From Toxonevra muliebris (taxonomy: Eukaryota; Arthropoda; Insecta; Diptera; Pallopteridae): a stretch of DNA of 64,000 nucleotides. The stretch is taken from NCBI GenBank assembly GCA_963691655.1, contig OY829326.1, forward strand, positions 75,323,235 through 75,387,234, read 5' to 3'. Shown piece by piece: positions 34,121 to 46,119 of this stretch. A program made the position numbers and the translations under genes. The notes beneath the pieces were generated by a model that saw nothing but the letters and a program-made list of their open reading frames with translations, did not search any database and was not told the DNA's origin. Within the stretch, counting starts at the first letter, position 1, and each line of letters starts with the position of its first letter.

Positions 34121-35019
34121 CTATGATTTCAAAACTTCATTAGAAAAATAGGGTGACTCATTTTCGATAAACGAAATCGAACGCAGAGATGATAATTTTG
34201 GTACTACTTACATTTTTCATTCAATAACAAAAGGTAAAACTAGATAGTTGCAGGATGACACCAAGTATGTGTGAATGAGAAAAAATAAATAAAGGAAGTA
34301 ATAAAAATATAATGCCAATAAATCAAACTTTTCTTGCAAATGTTAGTTCAAATTATTTTGTTTTTTTTTTTTAAATAAACAAAATAAGAAAAAGTACACG
34401 TGTGCACTGCACTACTGTAAAATAAGTAAGCAAAGTAAATTTGCTGACAAATACACAAAACGGCAACCCTGGTCACTTCACAACGTCGCGATATAAATCG
34501 ACTAGGTTCTTATACAGCGTCTCATGATTTCCTTATACTTCTTGATGCACTTCTCGTCATCAGATATATTATTGATTTAAATTTCAACCAAGATTTCAAT
34601 TTCCATCGAGAATGATAGCATATTACATATTTGCAGAATCTAGTTCTGGTATATTTTTGAGAACCTCAAAGGTTTTTAATGCACAGTATTGATTTGGTGT
34701 GCGGGATTGCTTCAAACATCATTATTTGAAAGACTCCTTACCTCTCAAATTATGTATTTAGATTAACCTAAATCTTTCAATTGTAGGGAGGACGAAATTT
34801 CCATTATTATGTGAAGCGTTTAGTGGAACGCATATTAAATTTAGCACCAGTTAGCTCGGGTTTTGATAAGGATTTTTATTTCCTTCCATATTTAAATCTA
34901 TTTATCAATAAAAAATATTCACTCACCTTGTGCCTACGTCAGAATCTGTTTACGTGTTTGTATAAATTTATAAATATCTATGGGCATGAGTGAAAATATT
35001 GATAATTGATGTTTTATTT
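34121..35019. other. AT-rich sequence, nothing recognised
   Basis: A 60-codon frame at 34811-34993 is preceded by an AATTGTAG acceptor-like site but has no family resemblance and no matching donor. I do not call an exon. Confidence 0.35.
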
Positions 35020-36560
35020 ATTGATAAATAGTACAACGAACGGATCGATCACTTTTGCTAATGATTTTAATTGTTGCCGATAGTAAATGAAATTACGCTT
35101 TCCGTTCCGTGTTCAAAACGAAAGAGAGAGCGACACACAAATAAATGAGTTCACTCTTCACTGAATTAATTTGGCTGTCTGGAGTTTTTTTGTTGTTATA
35201 TTTTTGAGTGTTTCGGTTTGAGTTGACTCAATAGAGAAAGGCGTTTCTACAAGTACAACATGCTATCTCACTCAAACAACTGTAATATAAGAACGTGAGT
35301 GAATGTGCGCTCTCGCTTATTCCAGTCGTCGCTGTATTCACCAATCGAAAACATCGTGCCTCGTCACTCTGTAATGCATTCACTTAAGCAACGACCGCAA
35401 CGAAATCTATACTTCATAGCGGTGTCGCCACACCGCCACCACCGCCACCGCAGCCATGGCTATCGCCAACATTTGCCAATGCGACGAGCGATTTGCAGCG
35501 AGCGCTTAATTGCTATTTGCCAATCGAATTTGCGGCTCGCGGCTCATGATGATTGATTAGACTAATTAACGATGAATTAAATATTTATCTAGAAATAGGT
35601 AATCAAACACGCTTCGCATTCGCTTCAATTTTCATTGAGAACTAGAAGTTTTGTGTTGGTTTGGAATGCGAGAGAAAGAGTAGGGGGAGAAAGAGACAGA
35701 AGCTGATGTCCGTCCGTTCGTTCGTCTATATGTCTATTAATTTTGTACATTGCTGCTGTTTACATTTGCATGCAAATTGTTAAAATTATTATAATTTGTT
35801 ATTTCTGTTTTGTTAATTCTTCTACAAAATTAGACTTCCATCGCAGTTTGCCAGTAATTGCTAACCGCATCAGCAACAACAACAGCAGAACACATATAGT
35901 AAATAGCAGCAATAGCAATAACTCTTTGACGCTCGCCCTCTGATCGAGCCTAATTACTTTTCGTGCGCGTTTCCACGTTGTATGTAGAATTAATTATGGA
36001 GTCTTTGTTTTTTGACAGTCGCAAAGTTGCCGCCAGTGGGCAACAATAGCTACAATAACAACAACAACAATAAAAGAAACAGCAACAACAACTTTTACAG
36101 TAGCAGCCGTTTGAAGCATTTCCCCCTTTCTGATAAAAATCTTCATATGCTGTAACTCCCGTTGCTGTTGTTGCTGTCGTTGTTGTTATTCAAAAAGTAT
36201 TTTCACAGGAAAATGTTATTTCAACAAGAAATGTAACGTCCCCGGGTCATTGAGAGGGAGAAAGAGTTAAGGTTTCTTCCTCCTTTGCTTTTAATTTTTT
36301 GGCCAACGAATTTCGTAAACTTTGACGCTCACTCGGCCGTGGTGGTGGTTACCCATATCTAGGCATATGCTGATTGTGGGTATCTATTCAACACACTCTT
36401 AAGCATTAACAATGGCTACTTGGCACTTATGTATGCTATATACATATGTATATACCTACCTATAATGTAAATATATTGTATGTAAATACTTACTTAATAC
36501 ATGCATACATATGTATGTATGTATATACTATATGTGTATAATTTAAACAGCAGAACATCT
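35020..36560. promoter_or_regulatory. GC-richer, GAGA-containing block; candidate promoter or enhancer
   Basis: This is the longest stretch without transposon traces. It has GAAAGAGAGAGCGACACAC near 35119, GCGAGAGAAAGAG and GGGGAGAAAGAGACAG near 35668-35700 (GAGA-factor-like), CACCGCCACCACCGCCACCG near 35432, CAG/CAA runs at 35868-35925 and 36053-36095, and CATA repeats near 36510. About 9.6 kb upstream of the Pax start codon, it could be an upstream promoter with a non-coding exon, or an enhancer. No core promoter elements were fixed. Confidence 0.35.
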
Positions 36561-36989
36561 AACGAACCAAAAAACATTTAAGGGTCGTTTTTGTTGAACA
36601 TTACAAGCGGAAATATTTCTTTCGTCTTTTTTTTGTACTATGTATGTAGTACATACCTATATTCGAATGAACACACGCACACTCATTCACACAAACTTTA
36701 ATTTAACGAATTAAAATTTCTAAATTTCCTGATTAGACATATAAAAATATGTGGGTACATTTCTTCACTAATTTTAAAGAAATAAAATTAAAATGAAGCA
36801 TGTGAATGCATGTAATAAGGGGGGATTCCAATAAGCTCTATATAAATTATGAAACTTAAAGCATTCAATCGAAAAGATGGTAAAAGAAAATTTTAAACGT
36901 GTACATATATTATAGAGAGGCTTCAGGGTTTCAGGGAGAATCTGGGCAAACCTCCATTGATTGATTTAGGATTTGGGTTTGAACATAAA

Positions 36990-37830
36990 TAACCAGTCCA
37001 GAATCCTGACCAATAACTAAACGGAAACCAGTTCCAAATTTTGGTAAGAATTCGCACCAAAACTCAGGCAAAAAGAAAACCAACAATCAGGTAAAGAATT
37101 AAAATCCTAGCCAAAAACATGCCAAAACTCAGATTAAACCTCAGAATAAATAGAGATCAAAAACCTAACCGAAATTAGGACCGAAATTCAGACTAAAATC
37201 GAAAATCGAGATTAACCTTAGCCCAAAAATCATAAAAAAATTTTAAACAAAAACAGATCTAAACTTAGAGCAAACCTCGTACTAAAACTCATACTAAATT
37301 TTTTGCCAAAAAACAGACCAAACTAAACCAAATTTTCAGATCACACCAAAAATCAGACAAAAAGAAAAACCCAAAATTCAAACCAAATTCAAAATAAAAC
37401 TCAAACCGAACTCACACCAAAAATTGGTACATCGAAACAAGATTATAATTTAAACAATATTCAGACTAAAATTCAAACCGAAATTAGTCCAAAATCCAGA
37501 CTACAATACAGCCAAAATTCAAGTCCAAAATCAGTCTAAAATTCAAACCATAAATCAGATTAAAATTCAAACCAAATTCACACCAAAAATTGGTACATCG
37601 AAACAAGATTATAATTTAAACAATATTCAGACTAAAATTCAAACCGAAATTAGTCCAAAATCCAGACTACAATACAGCCAAAATTCAAGTCCAAAATCAG
37701 TCTAAAATTCAAACCATAAATCAGATTAAAATTCAAACCAAATTCACACCAAAATTTGGTCCAAAAACAGGAAGAAGCTCTGACCAAAAGGCAACCCAAT
37801 TCAGATCAAAACTCAGCCGAAGCTTAAATT
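36990..37830 (+). repeat. Degenerate CAAAATTCAGACCAAA minisatellite with a 166-bp internal duplication
   Basis: About 840 bp consists of imperfect units of 10-14 bases such as AAAACTCAGACC, AAAATTCAAACCG and AAATCAGACTA, nearly without T on this strand apart from the motif TTCA. Within it, 37413-37578 and 37579-37744 are a near-perfect 166-bp tandem copy (both contain TTGGTACATCGAAACAAG). Reverse-strand patches of the same motif lie at 44205-44290 and 44645-44730. Confidence 0.8.
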
Positions 37831-38599
37831 TTTAAAAGTTGTGCTCACTCATATATCACATTTTATTAATGTCCAAAAATCAAGTAAATAAATGCTTCCA
37901 TGCCTAAGTTAATTCCTATTCAATTTCGCTCAAATTTGCCAACTTACATACTTATGTGGAAAAATAATACATATGTGGATTCAATTATAAAATGCACAGT
38001 TAGTGACGTTTGTAAGGGTTTTGCGCGCTTAGATAAATCTCTATAATATTCATTTGAATTTTTAAAGGCCACTGGTAAAAGGAAAGTTTTAAGCTGTTTT
38101 TTACATATTTATTTATTATCTGAATGATATCCTTGAGATACCCGCAATCACAGAGAGTTGTTTCCCAGTTTGGTAATATTAAGGCACTTCAACCAAGAAT
38201 CGCAAGAAAGTGCGCTTTGAAAATATGAGTATTTCACGTTATCGGATAAATAGGTGAAACTTATTTGGTGAAAGATCAAGTAATAAAAAACAGCAATTTT
38301 TTTTTAAATAAATAATTTTTGTGAACACTACAGCACCATAAAGTTAATGATTTTATACAAAAATAATTTGTGGCGAAGTTTTCATTTGTAAGTGGTTCCA
38401 TTAAAAAAAATTCTCAAAATTACATTTGTTAGCCGCAACAATATGTATTAACTATTTTTATAATCAAAGAGAAAGCTAAACAAATGATTGTTGTATTAAA
38501 AAAAAAACAAAAAGCCAAAAAATTTTTTGAGATGAACTTAAGATTTTGTTGAACATGCAAACATTAAAAAATGTGTATTTTTAAAAGACAAAAAAAAAA
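37831..38599. other. AT-rich sequence, nothing recognised
   Basis: No coding or repeat features are supported. Confidence 0.4.
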
Positions 38600-39330
38600 A
38601 ACAAAAGAGTCCCTTCTCCATTCGTCACCAAATTTCATAACACGCATTCTACGCTTTCTGCGCGTTCAAATTTGAGAATTTTCCACTTTTCTATGCGTTT
38701 TGCGAGCCATGACAATTGATTGAAAGGGGATAAAGCACAGAACGTGTAAACGCGTTCGAGGACTAAACAAATCAAATTTTCTCAAATTTTTTTGTAATAT
38801 AATCTCCTAGGCTTTTACTCCAATTGAATATTTTAGATTTTTTTAATTTTCAAACCCATGTAACAACATATTTCACAATGAGCCTAAATGTGCTTAAGTG
38901 TGCTTTCAAGCAGAAGGCTGCCACTTCAACCTAACCTAACCTAACCTAACAACATATTTCACTCATTACTCACTTTGTGCAATTCGTGCAATTTATGGAC
39001 AAAAATATTAACAAATGCAACATTGTGCACAGTTTTTTCAATACTACAAAAATATTCTACTATCATTTTGGAAATACCATATTCCACAATTTTTGGTATA
39101 TTATGTGTTGCATACTTTTGGGCTTAAAGTATGTTGGAAAATAAAATTGTTTGCAAAGAAGAAAACGAAAGGTGTGAACTGGAACGTATTACATGGAAGG
39201 CATTACATGGAAAATGTGACCTGGAAATTTGTGAAATACACCCCAGTAAGTGATGTTATCACATCAAAACTTATCTCAAAAATTCGTATTAGTAAAATAG
39301 AAAATTTCCTACGCTTTCGTGTGATTCCTG
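38600..39330 (+). repeat. Dispersed repeat, copy 1 (GAGTCCCTTCTCC type)
   Basis: It begins AAAAGAGTCCCTTCTCCATTCGTCAC and has GATGTTATCACATCAAAACT near 39253. A diverged copy at 42530-42850 has GAGTCCCTTCTGCACTCGTC near 42539 and GATGTTATCACATAAAAATC near 42823 in the same order. The 111-codon frame at 39015-39350 lies inside and is not convincing as a gene. Confidence 0.45.
38928..38950 (+). repeat. AACCT microsatellite (TTAGG-like on minus strand)
   Basis: AAC followed by four CTAAC units. On the minus strand this reads (GTTAG)n, the sequence of the ancestral arthropod telomere repeat. At 23 bp and interstitial it is a microsatellite. Confidence 0.9.
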
Positions 39331-39519
39331 AAAATATTAGATTCTTCTGAAGCGCCAATCTGGTCTGGTTAAGCGTCTATGCGTTAAACGCGTACAAAAT
39401 CCGTAATACCAAAAATCTTGTTTAATATTTGAAATCAGTGTTCATTTAGAAATCAAATTTTATTCAATTCTGATAATTCCTTTTATTTTCATCCAACATT
39501 TGTATTTGTTCAATGCACT

Positions 39520-39945
39520 ATGCGGCGTCTTGAAAAAAGGGTTCCTTGCATTCCAAGTCGTGAATTAATTCAATTATATAGGGTCAGTCTTTTAATAATA
39601 ATTGCTTTGATCTCTAGTCAGAGAAGAATAAATCTTGCCAATAAGGGCTATTACGGACTCAGTATGCAATTAAGGCAGAGTCCTCTATGGCCCAACATTG
39701 GTGAATGGCGAATTTCAAAGAAAATGGAACTGTAGTATATAAGTTGCACAGTGAAACTGACAAGCGCTTAAAAATCCAGCACACATAAGAGGAAGATGTA
39801 ATCTTCGTTGGAAAGACCAAGAACCGGGTGATCTGACTATACTTAGCCTTAACAATTGGTGCCATCTTTTGCATAGCAGAGGTAACTGACAAAGGGATGG
39901 TCAAGACCGATCATCGGTTGTAATACCAACGAAGTAACTTCTACT
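39520..39945 (+). pseudogene. LINE C-terminal relic
   Basis: From about 39803 the plus-strand frame reads LRWKDQEPGDLTILSLNNWC and continues to LLHSRGN and a stop. RWKDQ ... LxxLxxxNWxxLAxxRxxWR is the usual carboxyl end of several fly non-LTR retrotransposon polyproteins. Following a frame break, VVIPTK fits the last residues. The upstream frame (39520-39735) may belong to the same element but has no clear motif. Confidence 0.45.
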
Positions 39946-40235
39946 TAAATTGAACTAGTGGACTTTTATTTATAAATTTTTTGTTTTTTCGCATACTGGG
40001 ATAGCGAATGGAGAAGTAAAAACGTATTTAATTTTGCAGCTTATTCTTATTCATTTTAGTGTGACAATGATCCAATAATTTCAGCTATAGGTTTCACAGA
40101 AGTAGGGCTAAAATTGCATATTTTTGTTCCGAAATTTGTCGAAAACTGTTATGCAAACTTCAGAACAAGGTGCAATTGAAGACTTTACTGGTTTTATACT
40201 ATTTTACCGAGAACTGCTTGCTACATTTGGTTATA

Positions 40236-41451
40236 AAGACTGAGCACATCAAAATCGGGACAACTTTCACTATAAATAAAAAAAAAGCACAAAGAGCTTT
40301 AAATTGTTTTTGTTTATAATTATTTAATTGTATTCATATTTATTTAAAAAGTTATTACAATTATTAAAAAGTTGATCCATAAGCAAAATTCCGAACCTTT
40401 TGTCTGACTCGAGCCATTAACTTTTGCACGTGCTCTTTATTTACTTTTCTGGAGGGCAACGACCACTTGGAACGAAACTCTTCTATGGTTGTAACTGCCT
40501 CGCCTGTCTTTTTTAAAATGCCTTTTACAATTGACCAATATTCCTCTAATGGCCTAAGTTCTGGGCTGTTTGGTGGATTGTGGTTTCTTGGAACAAAATC
40601 AATATCATTACTTTCATAATATTCCAAGGTAGATTTCGAATAATGGCAACTCGCTAGGTCGGACCAGAACAGAGGTTTAACATTGTGGGATCTCAAAAAA
40701 GGCATGAGGCGTTTTTCTAAACATTCTTTTTGATAAATATCAAATAAATTAAATTAAATTAAATTTTCTTTTTACATTCATCTGGAGCTGCTTGGCGACT
40801 AATTGAAGTAAAAAACCTTGTCCAGGAATGTACTTAAAATTTTTGTAGTAGTATGTTTCGTCGTCCATTACAACACAATCATATTTTGTGAGCATTTTTT
40901 CATAAAGACGACGACTGCGTGATTTAGCAGTTAAATTTTGTTTTGCGTCTCGATCTGGGCACACCTGAGCTTTAAAACTTTTTAACCCATTTCGTTTTTT
41001 AGCTTTTTGAACAAACGATTGCGATTTTTAAATTTTTTTTTGCGACCGTGCGGGAAGAAATCTTCGGATCTTGTTTGTAAAGTAATAGTACTTTTTGCTC
41101 TGCTTTTTTATCGCTTTGGCCATGCTCAACACCACTTCCACTTTTCCGTTCAATGCATAAACGTGCACTAAAATTTTTTAACACTTTTTCAACAGTGGAA
41201 ATCGGTAATTTAACGATTTTAGCAAGTTGACGAATAGTTACGTTACTATTTTTTGTATATTCGTGCAGAATTAATTTTCTCGCGCACGGTCTCCATAATT
41301 TTTTGCACTGCTTCGAATTTCCAAAACATTTAAATAACGTTTTATAGTGTCTATCATGGCCTACTTATATTTAAAATTTTAAACTCTTTGGTCAATAACG
41401 TAGCTAAGTATTTGAAGTGAAAGTTGTCCCGATTTTGGTGGGTACACCCTT
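40236..41451 (-). mobile_element. DD37E mariner-like (ITmD37E-type) transposon, decayed
   Basis: A 1216-bp element flanked by TA (40234-40235 and 41452-41453). The ends AAGACTGAGCACATCAAAATC and, inverted, AAGGGTGTACCCACCAAAATC run into a common CGGGACAACTTTCACT. TA target duplication, TIRs and a single transposase on the minus strand are the Tc1/mariner pattern. The two TIRs agree well only from their 8th base inwards, so the outer bases have drifted. Confidence 0.8.
40364..41357 (-). pseudogene. DD37E mariner-like transposase, broken
   Basis: The probable start is ATG at 41355-41357. After a frame change the helix-turn-helix region reads TIRQLAKIVKLPISTVEKVL (about 41195-41255). The first catalytic Asp is in VVMDDETYYY (near 40865). 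After an internal deletion around 40740-40765 that removes a strand of the catalytic fold, LFWSDLASC supplies the second Asp, and SPELRPLEEYW supplies the third residue, Glu, 37 residues on. DD37E is the spacing of the ITmD37E clade. At least three frame breaks make it inactive. Confidence 0.8.
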
Positions 41452-41453
41452 TA

Positions 41454-41675
41454 TTTTCCCAGGAGGGTATATTACAAAGCAGTTTTCAATTTCCCTGGAG
41501 TCAACAACTATGAGAACAAATTTTTGAGAAATTCCAACAATAAAAGTGTTTGTAAACTAACGCCTCCACGAGTAACTTGCAGTTAAAATAAGAGCCAAAA
41601 CTACAAATTTATTATGAACTGAGTATTTTTTTTTACTGGGACTCTGTTGTAAGAATTCGTCAAAAAGTGAAAACT
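41454..41675. other. AT-rich spacer, nothing recognised
   Basis: No supported features. Confidence 0.4.
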
Positions 41676-42425
41676 TATGTACATTAGATGACTTATTTGC
41701 TCCATACATTTTGCTAAAGTATTTCAGTTCTTCATTGTGACAGCAGAATATGAAAATAGGGTGCTAAAAACCAATTAAAATGTAAAAAAAATTTAAATTT
41801 GCGAAAACTGAATGCGCTACTCCGAAAACCGTGATTATAAAGGATGTTTTACAATAGGTTTGGGGTTTTGTATGGAAAAAGCATTCAACTTGCATATAAA
41901 AAAAAATTTAAATTGAACTGTTAGGATTTTCCAGGATTTTTCAACTCCTGTTCTGTTTTTTATGCAATTTTTGGACGAAATTTGCCAAAGGTGAACTTGA
42001 TTGTACTCGACATGGGTTCACTAAAAGTTAATTTACTAGTTCAAATATAACTCGATTTGAAAAATTTTGTATTTGTATTAAATTAAATTAAGTTACCTAC
42101 AATCCCATCTATTTTAAAAAATTACCGCTATCTGGAAAATCCTAACGGTTGAATTAAAAAATTCGTAAAAAAAGTGCCAAATGGTCACTTTAGGTTCAGT
42201 TTTATCAAAAAACTAGGTACGGCATTTTTTACATAGGTATGGATATCTGAAAATCTTTTATATGCAAATTGAATGCTATTGTAAAACATCCTTTAAAATC
42301 ACGATTTTTGGAGTAAAATTTTTTTTTTAATTTTAATTGGTTTTTAGCACCTTATTTTCATATTCTGCTGTCACAATGAAAATCTGAAATACTTTAGCAA
42401 AATAAGCCATCTAATGTACATATAC
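41676..42425. mobile_element. Long foldback element, 750 bp
   Basis: Inverted arms of about 195-230 bp (41676-41905 and 42231-42425) share, in mirrored order, TATGTACATTAGATG, TTTTGCTAAAGTATTTCAG, CATTGTGACAGCAGAATATG, GGTGCTAAAAACCAATTAAAA and AAAGGATGTTTTACAATAG. The arms differ by small indels. The central 325 bp is AT-rich and non-coding. A non-autonomous foldback transposon is the simplest reading. Borders and target duplication are not resolved. Confidence 0.75.
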
Positions 42426-42529
42426 ATTGCTTCCTGGATCAGAGCCATATGTTCAAAACCATCTGTGGAAACTTTTCTAATAAGCCTATTTGTTTAAATG
42501 CGTATGCCTAAGCTCAAAAAAAAAAAAAA

Positions 42530-42850
42530 ACTAAAATGAGTCCCTTCTGCACTCGTCACATTATGTGATGACATACTTTACGCATTGTTGTTTACTTCAC
42601 TATAAACATTTTCGTTTTTATGTTGCAAAAAGTGAAACCATTTTAAATTTTTCATTTTCTCTTTTCAATGCACTTTATTCGCTTTTTGCACGTATAAATC
42701 GTCTACTGTTGATTTTATTTTTCAATTTCAATTAGGAAAGAATAAACACGAATAAACTATGCAATAATTTTAATTTCTATCAATTCACCCCACTAAAAAT
42801 TTTCTTTCAGCCCCGAGATAAGATGTTATCACATAAAAATCAACACAAAT
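42530..42850 (+). repeat. Dispersed repeat, copy 2 (GAGTCCCTTCTGC type)
   Basis: Diverged copy of 38600-39330, sharing the start motif and the GATGTTATCACAT motif near the end. Confidence 0.45.
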
Positions 42851-43179
42851 AAAACTGAAAATATCAATTAGAGTTGTTTCTACTACAGCATTTTTTTCGG
42901 TGTACAATCTCGTGTGTCATTCCTGCGCCAATAGCGACCATTTTCTTTCGATTTGCTCTACCTTAAGCAAGAAATGATCATATAAACCAACAATTATTAA
43001 AAAAAAATATTCCATGAGCATTGAGTGCACTCATAAGGCGTGATAATTTAATATAGAATGCTTGGCTTGTAATTTCCATTGAGTGAAAATATAAGGGGGA
43101 TATACATAAAGGAATATATGATGCGTAATATTTTTCGAGTAAATATTTTTTATACTTACTACCAACACACAAAATTCAC

Positions 43180-43730
43180 AGCGTAACCATGTAAGCAAAA
43201 GTAATTTGAGCAACAAAAGCTTCGCTTCTTTGTAGTTGCTGTTGTTGTTGGTGGTGGTGGTGTTGCCGTCGCTGCATCTCAAAGCAGTCAAGGCATCGTA
43301 ATTAATGCATGTGTGTGTGTGTATATGCATTGATTATATGCCATCACGTTGCATACGCCATAGCTCATGCCGAGTATGGGTACAATTCTTCAATTAAGTC
43401 TCTGGTATTCAGTAAACTACTGGATGGAATGGAATGGGCTGACAATGGTGCTGCAAATGCCGCCATTGCTTGAGCTGATTATAACATGCGCGTTACTACT
43501 GCTTCTGCTTTGTATCTACACCGCATGTCCCATTATGTACACCATACCATGCCACATTACTTTGTATTGTACTGCACCGCACTTCCATGCATTGATTTCA
43601 AATTCTACTCATTTGCAGTTGCACATCATGCTTTGCAGCTAATACTTACATTCATGCATACATAAGTGTATACAGAACACCCATTACAATTACTACCTGC
43701 AGCAGCCATTATCATCAGCAAAAAAAAAAA
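43180..43730. other. Low-repeat block with GTT/GGT microsatellite
   Basis: GTTGCTGTTGTTGTTGGTGG at 43237-43256, then unique sequence with many ATG/CAT repeats. The 91-codon plus frame (43367-43642) is probably accidental. Possibly regulatory. Confidence 0.3.
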
Positions 43731-46119
43731 ACGATTGAAAGAATGAAAAAAAAAAAAATACATAGACAACAAACATGAAAAAACAATATTACTGGAAAAA
43801 TAGCCACAAAGAGAATATTGAAGGTTCTGCTTTTATAAATTTTATAATAACATGCATTACTTGCAGCATTCATTAAGGGTTTTTTAAAAGAACTGAGACC
43901 ATATTAAAAACTTCACATGTGTTGTTATGAGCACGTGAGTCTCCTAGAAAGTGAATCGGAAATGAACCACAAAAACCTTCGTATTGATCGAAAATCAATT
44001 ATAACTAGGTCATTGGAATATTGACACTTCGGCACTCATCCCTGTTTACTTCCTCTTCTCTAATAGCTCGACCTGGTTCAAAGAACATACATATATTCGA
44101 CTTCGTAATAGTGTTTCCCTTTCTCTTTTGAGGTATTGCTTCCGATGGAGCCGAGATTTGCCGATTATCCCAATGGTGGATCCTTTTAAAGATATATCTT
44201 GAATTTTGGGTCTGAGTTGCGGTTTGATTTTTGGACTGCTTTTATTCTGAATTGTGGTCTGACTTTTGATCTGAATATACTTAGCAGAATCAGTCGTTGA
44301 TGTATCAATTTGATACAATGTAATGTCACAATTAAAATAGAACCGAGATATGTTTGAGAATTATTTTTTTGAATATTTTCATTTAATTATAAACTTTAGT
44401 TATTCATGTGAACTATCAAGCATGTGAAACAATTTATGTTCGAAAAGTTTAACAATTTGATACCAACGACGGATCTGTGTTAATCTCTTTTTGGTTTGAT
44501 TTTTGAAGTTAAACTTCTTTACCGAGGGTTAATCGAAAATGTTGTTGTTGCACTTATACGAAACTAATAGGAAACGAAGTTATGCTGTTGTTAGTTTTTA
44601 GCGAACGAGGTCAGTTGGGGATCGGCCACATACAATCATGCAGAAAGTCGAAATTTTGTCTGAAATTTAGTTTGCTTTCGATCTGAATTTCAGTTTGGTT
44701 GAACTTTGGTTAACTTTAATCTCTTCTGATATTTATCCTATAGTTTAGTAAAGGCAAATATTTTATATTATATTTATATATATTTCAGATATGTCATCTC
44801 GAATTGCCATCTAGTTCTGAGCTATGCTTAAAGTTTCAAGTCTCTAGCTCATCGGTAGTAGAAAAGGGTCTTTTCTAAGGCTTGTTTCATATTTTAACGT
44901 CCACTTTTAAATTAAAAAGGTTTCATTCCATACCCAGTCTTCATGCTTTATTTAACATACATTTACTTGGGGCTTGGAGCGGTGAGAAAATGAAACACCT
45001 CTGTCATGAAACCATGGGCATACAATGAAAGTTCTGACTTTAATGATCCTTGTGCCTTTTTTTTCTCGAAAGTACTAAATTTGCGGAAATTTTTTTTCCG
45101 AAAGCAGTATAACTTTAAATTTATATAATTCCACACTGGCAATATTGTAAATTTAATGCATTAATTAATTCATTAACCATATCGAAATTTTCCATATGCA
45201 AGCAAATCTTCACGCATTTGTAATTAATTGTTTGGCATACCATAAGGAAATCGTTGTGAAAATTAAATTCAAAAGCGCAAAAAATTTGTTCGTAGTTGAA
45301 CAAAGGTAAATCAATGCAAATCTAATTAATTCGTTATATTTTTAAATGCTATTAAACAAAAGCATGAGCGTGCAATCATCGCTTTAAAATAAATTCTTCG
45401 CTTAAAATGCGAAATGATGCTTAGGCGACACGTGTAACCAGTGCCGCTGAGGATTAGAGGAGTAGAAATTTGAAATGAAACATCAGAAACTATGATGGAC
45501 ATGGAAAAGCCAAAGAGATTTTTGTTTTTTTTTTGGAGGCTTGCTAATGACTAAAAGATATATCAGTTGCATCGAAAACCTCAATCTTCTTTACTTACTG
45601 TTATCCAAAGTAAACCAGACATCAGAGAATCGACTACGGTAGACTAAACACCTACTCAAACAATAACTAATTAGTGAAACTAAAACTAATCAATATGCCC
45701 AATTTTTGGCCTATACTCCCTAGAGGAGCAAAAGGTAAAAAAAAATGTGGGATTAATGCACTCATCCCACCAAATACTTAGCACTACATGCAGAGTATAA
45801 AAAGAGTTTAGGCAAATTAAGATCAATTGGCAGTCTCAGTATATCGAATTTAAGGCTACGAAAAGATTTATATCATCGTTGCCGTCGGTCTTCCCTTTCA
45901 AAACTATCATCAACATGACCAATTTTTTTCCCAAGGTCCACTAAACACAGAAGCTATCATCGATGCACTCACACAAATTAGTGTTAGCAACTACAGAGTG
46001 CTCACAGTTGAAAGAGCAAGATAATGGCTGAGCACGGCAGGGATCAAGAACTTTTTCCAATATTTACAAATATGTTTGTGAAGCTTTTGAGAGAAATTTT
46101 AAAAGTTTTTTGAAAGATC
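43731..46119. other. AT-rich sequence with two minisatellite patches
   Basis: At 44205-44290 and 44645-44730 the strand reads TGAATTTTGGGTCTGAGTTG-, GGTTTGATTTTTGGACTG- and GATCTGAATTTCAGTTTGG-like units, which are the reverse complement of the minisatellite at 36990-37830. The remainder, including 45540-46030, shows no recognisable gene. Confidence 0.45.

Noticed and set aside
35299..35556. 85-codon plus-strand frame in the GC-richer block
   Set aside because: His/Arg-rich reading comes from CCACCG repeats; no motif, and the region looks regulatory.
38928..38950. Telomere repeat
   Set aside because: Only four and a half units, interstitial, and in a lineage that does not use TTAGG telomeres.
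39015..39350. 111-codon plus-strand frame
   Set aside because: Lies inside a dispersed repeat with a diverged copy at 42530-42850 in which the frame is not kept.
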